From NCBI GenBank assembly GCA_023424275.1, contig JAFAED010000014.1:1-6864 (forward strand): a DNA stretch of 6,864 bases. Direction: 5' to 3'. Source of the DNA: Pseudomonadota bacterium (GTDB lineage Bacteria > Pseudomonadota > Alphaproteobacteria > Sphingomonadales > Sphingomonadaceae). The notes under the pieces are model-generated. The model searched no databases. It saw nothing but the letters and a program-made list of their open reading frames with translations, and was not told the DNA's origin. The translations under genes and the position numbers were made by a program. Positions 1 through 5,527 of this stretch are shown piece after piece (positions within the stretch are counted from its first letter, which is position 1; every line of letters starts with the position of its first letter).

Positions 1-1
1 G

Positions 2-508
2 AGCAAGCAGTGGCTGAACGGTAATGCCGGGCGCATCTATGGCGCCGAAGCCTCCTTCTCCTTCCCGTTCGCCAACTTCACCCAGTCGCTCGACGGCTTC
101 GGCGTGCTCGGTAGCGCCTCTTACACCAAGAGCCGCGTGCGCGAAGGTGGCGAGGATCCGATCTCGATGCCCGGCCTGTCGAAATGGGTTATCAACGGAA
201 CCGCCTATTTCGAAAAGGATGGCTTCCAGGTGCGTGCGTCGGGCCGCTATCGCTCGAAGTTCCTTGCCGAAGTTTCGACGATCAGCCTCGCGCGCGACAT
301 GTTCATGGCGAAGAGCGAGTTCGTCGTCGACGCGCAGGTCGGCTATACCTTCCAGAGCGGCGCGCTCGAAGGGCTGGGCATCTTGCTGCAGGCTTCGAAC
401 CTGACCAACGAACCGTTCGTGACCTATTACAACAATGATCCGCGCCAGATCCGCGACTATCAGAATTATGGTCGCAACTTCATGGCGGGTATCACTTACA
501 AGTTCTGA
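2..508 (+). CDS. TonB-dependent outer-membrane receptor, C-terminal 168 residues (5' end outside window)
   Basis: The frame is open from base 2 to the TGA at 506-508, so only the last 168 residues are visible. The protein shows alternating amphipathic beta-strands (for example residues reading GYTFQSGALEGLGILLQASN), a late 'ASNLTNEPF' segment followed by 'YQNYGRNFMAGITYKF', and a terminal phenylalanine. These are hallmarks of the C-terminal beta-barrel of TonB-dependent receptors, where the final aromatic residue aids outer-membrane assembly. The family imports large or scarce substrates with energy from TonB-ExbBD. The plug domain and TonB box are not in the window, so substrate cannot be read directly. 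The alpha-amylase and alpha-glucosidases downstream make maltose or maltodextrin the best guess, as in the Caulobacter MalA system. It is probably the first or an early gene of the operon, with the promoter upstream of the window. Confidence 0.93.
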   Translation, partial: SKQWLNGNAGRIYGAEASFSFPFANFTQSLDGFGVLGSASYTKSRVREGGEDPISMPGLSKWVINGTAYFEKDGFQVRASGRYRSKFLAEVSTISLARDMFMAKSEFVVDAQVGYTFQSGALEGLGILLQASNLTNEPFVTYYNNDPRQIRDYQNYGRNFMAGITYKF

Positions 509-516
509 CGGGATGC

Positions 517-543
517 GCGGGCCGGTCGATACGTCCGGCCCGC
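517..543 (+). promoter_or_regulatory. Perfect 9-bp GC-rich inverted repeat between receptor and halogenase genes
   Basis: GCGGGCCGG (517-525) and CCGGCCCGC (535-543) are exact reverse complements separated by 9 bases. Beyond a T-T mismatch, two further pairs (C527-G533, G528-C532) could form. The hairpin begins 8 bases after the receptor stop codon. No T-run follows the right arm (next bases TTCCCGG), so it is a poor intrinsic terminator. A 3'-end stabiliser or processing stop that keeps receptor mRNA more abundant than the downstream enzyme mRNAs is a plausible role, but this is inference. Confidence 0.6.
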
Positions 544-548
544 TTCCC

Positions 549-565
549 GGAGGAGAGGGAAGGAA
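549..565 (+). promoter_or_regulatory. Purine-tract ribosome binding site for the halogenase-like gene
   Basis: This is an unbroken run of 17 purines containing GGAGG (549-553) and AAGGA (560-564). AAGGA ends 5 bases before the GTG at 570. It supports 570 as the start rather than the in-frame ATGs at 513 and 435. Part of the tract (557-562) is complementary to CTTCCC at 543-548, which would place GGAGG in a hairpin loop. Confidence 0.65.
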
Positions 566-569
566 CAGG

Positions 570-2078
570 GTGGGCGAGCGCCGCATCACGAAGGTCGTCA
601 TCGTCGGCGGCGGAACCGCGGGCTGGATGGCCGCCGCGGCGCTGTCGCGGACGATGGACAATCTGTCGATCCACCTGGTCGAAAGCGACGAGATCGGCAC
701 CGTCGGGGTCGGCGAGGCGACGATCCCCGCGATCCGCCTGTTCAACGCGCTGATCGGCATCGACGAGAATGAGTTTATTCGCGAGACCGGCGGGACGTTC
801 AAACTCGGCATCCAGTTTCACGATTGGGGCCGGATCGGCGACGTCTATATGCACGCCTTCGGCCAGATCGGCCGCAGCCTCGGCATGCTGCCGTTCCAGC
901 AATATTGGCTTCGCGGCCGGAACGAGGGCGTCGCGGGTCGGCTCGGCGACTATTCGCTGAACGAAACCGCCGGGCGGCAGAACCGCTTTGCGCGGCTGCC
1001 GCAAATCCCGAACACCAGCCTCGACGGCGTCGCTTACGCCTTTCATTTCGACGCCGCGCTCTATGCGGCCTATCTGCGCAAGGTGTCCGAGGCCGCCGGG
1101 GTCGAACGAACCGAAGGCAAGATCGCCAGCGTCCGGCGGGGCGGCGAAAGCGGCCATGTCGAAGCCGTCGTGCTGGAAAATGGCTCCGCGATCGAAGGCG
1201 AGCTTTTCATCGACTGCTCGGGCTTTCGCGCGCTGCTGATCGAGGATGCCCTCGAAACCGGCTTCGAGGATTGGACGCGGTGGCTTCCCTGCGACCGCGC
1301 GATCGCTGTGCCGAGCGAAAATACCGGCCCCGCGCGGCCCTATACGCAGGCGATTGCGCACAAGGCTGGCTGGCAATGGCGCATCCCGCTCCAGCACCGC
1401 ACCGGCAACGGCCATGTCTTTTGCAGCGACTTCATCAGCGAGGATGAGGCGACAGCGACGCTGCTCGCCAATATCGAAGGCCGCCCGCTCGCCGACCCGC
1501 GCACGCTTCGCTTCCGTACCGGCATGCGCAAGCAGGCGTGGAACGCCAATGTTGTCGCGCTCGGCCTCGCTTCGGGTTTTCTCGAGCCGCTTGAATCGAC
1601 GAGCATCCACCTGATTCAGAACGGCATCGCCAAGCTGATCGCGCATTTTCCCGATCGCGATTTCGACGCCGCCAATGTCGATGCCTATAACCGCCGCGTC
1701 CGTTTCGATTACGAGCGCATTCGCGACTTCGTCATCCTTCACTATCACGCCAACCAGCGCACCGACGCGCCCTTCTGGATCCGCTGCCGCGAGATGGGCA
1801 TTCCCGAAACGCTCGCGCGCAAGATCGAGCTGTTCCGCTCTCAGGGCCAGATCGTTCGCGAGGGCGACGAATTGTTCATCGAGATCGGCTGGTTCCAGGT
1901 GCTGACGGGGCAGAATATCCTGCCCGATGGCTATCATCCGATGGCCGACCAACTCACGACCGACGAACTGGCGGGCTTTTTCGCCGACATCGAAACGATC
2001 GTCGCGCGCACCGCGTCGCATCTTCCCGCCCACGACGAATTTATCGCGCAGCATTGCGCGGCAGGAGTGCCCGCATGA
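570..2078 (+). CDS. Flavin-dependent (tryptophan) halogenase family protein of a TonB-receptor locus
   Basis: The product is 502 residues, close to the usual 500-540 of this family, with no signal peptide, so it is cytoplasmic. Visible motifs in order: FAD-binding GGGTAGW (residues 13-19), GVGEATIP (46-53), a lysine in TFKLGIQF (K78) matching the catalytic Lys79 of PrnA/RebH, the halogenase signature WQWRIP (268-273), and EPLESTSIH with E342 matching the catalytic Glu346 of PrnA. Known members use FADH2 and O2 to make HOCl or HOBr, which is passed to Lys for aromatic halogenation; the FADH2 comes from a separate flavin reductase, not seen here. The PrnA/RebH tryptophan-binding pattern Tyr-Trp-x5-Glu-x3-Phe is absent near the C-terminus, so free tryptophan is probably not the substrate. 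The GTG start was chosen because a purine-rich ribosome binding site lies just upstream and homologues start close before the FAD motif. The last four bases overlap the amylase start, implying translational coupling. Family assignment is strong; the true reaction is unknown. Confidence 0.93.
   Translation: MGERRITKVVIVGGGTAGWMAAAALSRTMDNLSIHLVESDEIGTVGVGEATIPAIRLFNALIGIDENEFIRETGGTFKLGIQFHDWGRIGDVYMHAFGQIGRSLGMLPFQQYWLRGRNEGVAGRLGDYSLNETAGRQNRFARLPQIPNTSLDGVAYAFHFDAALYAAYLRKVSEAAGVERTEGKIASVRRGGESGHVEAVVLENGSAIEGELFIDCSGFRALLIEDALETGFEDWTRWLPCDRAIAVPSENTGPARPYTQAIAHKAGWQWRIPLQHRTGNGHVFCSDFISEDEATATLLANIEGRPLADPRTLRFRTGMRKQAWNANVVALGLASGFLEPLESTSIHLIQNGIAKLIAHFPDRDFDAANVDAYNRRVRFDYERIRDFVILHYHANQRTDAPFWIRCREMGIPETLARKIELFRSQGQIVREGDELFIEIGWFQVLTGQNILPDGYHPMADQLTTDELAGFFADIETIVARTASHLPAHDEFIAQHCAAGVPA
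2061..2067 (+). promoter_or_regulatory. Ribosome binding site deciding the amylase start
   Basis: GCAGGAG lies inside the end of the halogenase-like gene, 7 bases before the ATG at 2075. This spacing favours ATG 2075 over the in-frame TTG at 2054, which has no Shine-Dalgarno-like sequence ahead of it. Confidence 0.65.
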
Positions 2079-3868
2079 GTTTGCTCGCTTCGATACTAGC
2101 CATGACCCTCAGCGGTGCGGCGCCGGCCGCGGATTACCGCCAGCGCCCGCCCGAGGACGAAATCATCTATTTCGTCCTCCCCGACCGTTTCGAGAATGGC
2201 GATCCCAAGAACGACAAGGGCGGGTTGAAGGGCGACCGGCTCCAGACCGGTTATGACCCGACCGCCAAGGGCTTCTTCCACGGCGGCGACCTTGCGGGGC
2301 TCACCAAGCGCCTCGACTATATCGAGGGCCTCGGCGCGACCGCGATCTGGTTTGCGCCGATCTTCAAGAACAAACCGGTGCAGGGCCCGAAGGGCGAAGA
2401 GAGCGCGGGATATCACGGCTATTGGGTCACCGACTTCACGCAAGTCGACCCGCATTTCGGCACCAATGCCGAGTTCAAGGCCTTCGTCGATGCGGCGCAC
2501 GCGCGCGGGATGAAAGTCTATATGGACATCATCGCCAACCACACCGCCGACGTCATCGCCTATAAAGAGGATGCGACCGGCGGCTTCCGTTACCGCAGCC
2601 TTGCCGATTATCCTTATTCGCGGCGCGGCGGGCTGAAGGGCGCGGCGATCAATCCGGGTTTCGCGGGCGATCATGTGGCCGATGCTGAAAACTGGGCAAA
2701 GCTGACCGATCCGGCGTTCGCCTATACGCCTGTTGTGCCGAAGGGCGAGGAGCGGGTGAAGGTGCCTGCCTGGCTCAACGACCCGATCTATTATCACAAC
2801 CGCGGCAACAGCGATTGGGTCGGCGAGTCCGCGCTGTACGGCGACTTCTCCGGGCTTGACGATCTTGCGACCGAGCATCCGCGCGTGGTGCAGGGCTTCA
2901 TCGACATCTATGGCCGCTGGATCGACGAATTCGGCATCGACGGCTTCCGCATCGACACCGCGAAGCATGTGAACCCCGAATTCTGGCAGGCCTTCGTCCC
3001 CGCGATGCAGGCGCGCGCGAAGGCGCGCGGCATCCCGAATTTCCACATCTTCGGCGAAGTCTATGTCGATGCCGTCGATCCGGGCGCGCTCGCCTGGTAC
3101 ACGCAGGCAGCAGGTCTTCCCGCGGTGCTCGATTTCGGCTTTGCGCGCGCCGCGATCGACGCGGTGAGCGGCACGAAGGGCACCGGCGAGTTCGCGCGGC
3201 TGTTCGACGGCGATGCGCTCTACAAGGGCGGGGCAGCGGCGGCGCAGGAACTGCCGACCTTCCTCGGTAATCATGACATGGGCCGTTTCGCGATGTTCGT
3301 GAAGGCGGCGAACCCGAAGGCTAGCGAGGCCGAACTGCTCCAGCGCGTGATGCTCGGCCATGCCATGCTGCTGACGCTCCGCGGGGTGCCGACGATCTAT
3401 TATGGCGACGAGCAGGGGTTCGTCTCGGACGACAAGGACCAGCTCGCGCGCGAAAATATGTTCGCGTCGAAGGTTGCGGCCTATAATGACAACGACCTGA
3501 TCGGCAGCGACGCGACGACCGCGACCGCCAATTTCGACACCGCGCACCCGCTCTATCGCCATATCGCGGCGCTGTCCGAAATCCGGCGCAAGACCCCCGC
3601 GCTGATGCGCGGCGCCACCAAGGTTCGCGCTTTCTCCGAAAAGCCCGGCCTGCTCGCGGTATCGCGCTTCGACCCGGATACCGGCCGCGAAATATTGCTC
3701 GCCTTCAACACGTCGGCGGCGCCGCTGTCGGCCAACATTGCCATCGATATGAAAAGCGCGGGCTTTACCGCGCTCCACGGCGACTGCCCTGCGGCTCCCA
3801 CCGCGCCGGGCAGCCTCCATCTGTCTCTCCCCGCCTTCGGCACGATCATCTGCCAGGCCAGCGAATAA
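2075..3868 (+). CDS. Secreted (periplasmic) GH13 alpha-amylase
   Basis: The 597-residue protein should hydrolyse internal alpha-1,4 bonds of starch or maltodextrins by the retaining GH13 mechanism. All conserved regions are visible: YHGYW in the early barrel, region I DIIANH (151-156), a LDDL stretch (261-264) as the region V equivalent, region II GFRIDTAKH with nucleophile D294, region III FGEVY with acid/base E328, and region IV FLGNHD with D401. A C-terminal beta domain follows from about residue 505. The N-terminus is a short hydrophobic signal peptide ending APA-AD, with likely cleavage after A18, so the enzyme is exported, probably to the periplasm. No lipobox cysteine is present. Start ATG 2075 forms an ATGA overlap with the preceding stop and has a good ribosome binding site, but the n-region then lacks basic residues. 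A TTG start seven codons upstream would add two or three arginines. Activity could also be neopullulanase- or cyclomaltodextrinase-like; family membership is secure. Confidence 0.93.
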   Translation: MSLLASILAMTLSGAAPAADYRQRPPEDEIIYFVLPDRFENGDPKNDKGGLKGDRLQTGYDPTAKGFFHGGDLAGLTKRLDYIEGLGATAIWFAPIFKNKPVQGPKGEESAGYHGYWVTDFTQVDPHFGTNAEFKAFVDAAHARGMKVYMDIIANHTADVIAYKEDATGGFRYRSLADYPYSRRGGLKGAAINPGFAGDHVADAENWAKLTDPAFAYTPVVPKGEERVKVPAWLNDPIYYHNRGNSDWVGESALYGDFSGLDDLATEHPRVVQGFIDIYGRWIDEFGIDGFRIDTAKHVNPEFWQAFVPAMQARAKARGIPNFHIFGEVYVDAVDPGALAWYTQAAGLPAVLDFGFARAAIDAVSGTKGTGEFARLFDGDALYKGGAAAAQELPTFLGNHDMGRFAMFVKAANPKASEAELLQRVMLGHAMLLTLRGVPTIYYGDEQGFVSDDKDQLARENMFASKVAAYNDNDLIGSDATTATANFDTAHPLYRHIAALSEIRRKTPALMRGATKVRAFSEKPGLLAVSRFDPDTGREILLAFNTSAAPLSANIAIDMKSAGFTALHGDCPAAPTAPGSLHLSLPAFGTIICQASE

Positions 3869-3880
3869 GCGAAAGCACGC

Positions 3881-5527
3881 GTGACGACGAACAGCCCCCT
3901 CGTTCAGGACCAGACCCGCCTCGCCGCGACGGAAACGCCGTGGTGGAAGGGCGCGACAATCTATCAAATCTATCCGCGCAGCTTTGCCGATTCGAACGGC
4001 GACGGGATCGGCGACCTCGCAGGCATCACCGCGCGGCTCGACTATGTCGCCGCGCTCGGCGTCGATGCGATCTGGCTGTCGCCCTTCTACCCCTCGCCGA
4101 TGGACGATTTCGGCTATGACATCGCCGATTATTGCGGCGTCGATCCGATTTTCGGCACGCTCGACGATTTCGACGCGCTGGTGGCGCGCGCGCATGCGCT
4201 GGGGCTGAAGGTCACAACCGACCTCGTGTTCGCGCACACCTCCGATCGGCACGCCTGGTTCGCGGAGAGCCGCGCGAGCAAGGAGAATGACAAGGCCGAC
4301 TGGTATGTGTGGGCCGATGCCAAGCCCGATGGCTCGCCGCCGACCAATTGGCAGTCGGTGTTCGGCGGCCCCGCGTGGACGTGGGACGCGCGGCGCGGCC
4401 AATATTATATGCATAATTTCCTGGGCTCACAGCCGCAGCTCAACGTCCACAACCCCGCGGTGCAGGACGCGCTGCTCGGCGTCGTGCGCTTCTGGCTCGA
4501 CCGCGGCGTCGACGGCTTTCGCATCGATGCAATCAACTTCTCGATGCACGATCCCGAATTTCGCGACAATCCGCCCGCGCCGCCGTCGAACAAGGTCCGC
4601 ACCCGGCCGTTCGATTTCCAGCAGAAAATCCATAACCAGTCGCACCCCGACATCCCGCTGTTCCTCGAACGTATCCGCGCGCTGACCGATCAATATCCGG
4701 GCAGCTTCACCGTCGCCGAGGTCGGCGGCGACGATGCGGTGCGCGAGATGAAGCTGTTCACCGCGGGCAATGGCCGCCTCAATAGCGCCTATGGCTTCGA
4801 CTTTCTCTATGCCGACCGGCTGACGCCGCAACTGGTGCGCGAGGCGGCCGAACAATGGCCCGACACGCCGGGGCTCGGCTGGCCGAGCTGGGCGTTCGAA
4901 AATCATGACGCGCCGCGCGCGGTATCGCGCTGGACGCCCGACGGCGTCGATCCCGCAGCTTTCGCCCGCATGAAGATGGCGCTGCTCTGCGCGCTGCGCG
5001 GCAATATCATCCTCTACAATGGCGAGGAGCTGGGGCTCGATCAGGTCGAGATCCCGTTCGAACTGGTGAAGGATCCCGAGGCGCTCAAGAACTGGCCGCT
5101 GACGCTGTCGCGCGACGGCGCGCGCACGCCGCTGCCGTGGGCGGCGGGTGAGGCGCATGCAGGCTTTTCGAGCGCCGATCCTTGGCTGCCGCTGGGTGCC
5201 GAGCACGGCGCGCTCGCGGTCGACCGGCAACAGGCAGATCCCGCATCGCTGCTCAACCTCACGCGCCATCTCGTCGCGCTGCGCGCCGCGCATCCTGCGC
5301 TGCGCGTCGGCCGCGACGCGCGCTGGATTGCCGAGGGCGACCTGCTTGCCTTTGACCGGATCGCCGACGGCGAGCATATCCGCTGCCTCTTCAATCTCGG
5401 CGGCAGGGCGATCGAAATTGCGGATCATGGGCAGGGCAGCACGCCCGTCGCTGCCCTCAACGGCGCCGATCCGGCGCATCTGCCGCCGTGCGGCGCTCTC
5501 TGGCTGAAACTCGAAGGAAGAAATTGA
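3881..5527 (+). CDS. Cytoplasmic GH13 alpha-glucosidase (GH13_23-like)
   Basis: The 548-residue protein begins near the canonical WWKGATIYQIYPRSF and has no signal peptide, so it acts in the cytoplasm, releasing glucose from maltose or short maltodextrins. Features: a DxNxDGxGD metal-binding loop (D37, N39, D41, D45), region I DLVFAH (114-119), QPQLN (184-188) in place of the more usual QPDLN, region II GFRIDAINF with nucleophile D216, region III VAEVGG with acid/base E280, and region IV FENHD with D343. The DAINF and HNQSHPDIPLFLERIR segments resemble proteobacterial alpha-glucosidases of the Halomonas HaG / Xanthomonas type. Region I has Ala118 where most GH13 enzymes have Asn. GTG at 3881 is the only ATG, GTG or TTG codon between the preceding in-frame stop and the conserved WW. 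It lies 12 bases after the amylase stop and has only a weak GAAAG (3871-3875) as ribosome binding site, so coupling to amylase translation is likely. Preference for alpha-1,4 over alpha-1,6 links is inferred, not shown. Confidence 0.92.
   Translation: MTTNSPLVQDQTRLAATETPWWKGATIYQIYPRSFADSNGDGIGDLAGITARLDYVAALGVDAIWLSPFYPSPMDDFGYDIADYCGVDPIFGTLDDFDALVARAHALGLKVTTDLVFAHTSDRHAWFAESRASKENDKADWYVWADAKPDGSPPTNWQSVFGGPAWTWDARRGQYYMHNFLGSQPQLNVHNPAVQDALLGVVRFWLDRGVDGFRIDAINFSMHDPEFRDNPPAPPSNKVRTRPFDFQQKIHNQSHPDIPLFLERIRALTDQYPGSFTVAEVGGDDAVREMKLFTAGNGRLNSAYGFDFLYADRLTPQLVREAAEQWPDTPGLGWPSWAFENHDAPRAVSRWTPDGVDPAAFARMKMALLCALRGNIILYNGEELGLDQVEIPFELVKDPEALKNWPLTLSRDGARTPLPWAAGEAHAGFSSADPWLPLGAEHGALAVDRQQADPASLLNLTRHLVALRAAHPALRVGRDARWIAEGDLLAFDRIADGEHIRCLFNLGGRAIEIADHGQGSTPVAALNGADPAHLPPCGALWLKLEGRN
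5514..5520 (+). promoter_or_regulatory. Ribosome binding site of the GH97 gene
   Basis: AAGGAAG lies inside the 3' end of the alpha-glucosidase gene; its AAGGA core ends 8 bases before the ATG at 5527. Together with the TGATG stop/start overlap it fixes the GH97 start and indicates coupled translation. Confidence 0.7.

Noticed and set aside
517..550. Intrinsic terminator after the receptor gene
   Set aside because: The stem is strong but no T-run follows and the downstream genes are functionally linked, so full termination is unlikely.
435..569. Longer N-terminus for the halogenase from ATG 435 or ATG 513
   Set aside because: The first overlaps the receptor coding end, and both add unstructured sequence before the FAD motif. 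The purine-rich ribosome binding site sits immediately before GTG 570, inside this extension.
492..2054. 520-codon open frame on the minus strand across the halogenase-like gene
   Set aside because: It mirrors the plus-strand gene, as expected from GC-rich third positions that deplete antisense stops. Its translation has no recognisable domain and is rich in Arg, Ala and Asp.
2096..4414. 772-codon open frame on the minus strand spanning amylase and alpha-glucosidase
   Set aside because: The two plus-strand genes are in the same frame, so their antisense shadows join. Low-complexity composition and a position across two well-supported GH13 genes argue against coding.
4427..5479. 350-codon minus-strand frame over the alpha-glucosidase
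   Set aside because: It is an antisense shadow; the plus strand has all GH13 catalytic motifs in this stretch.
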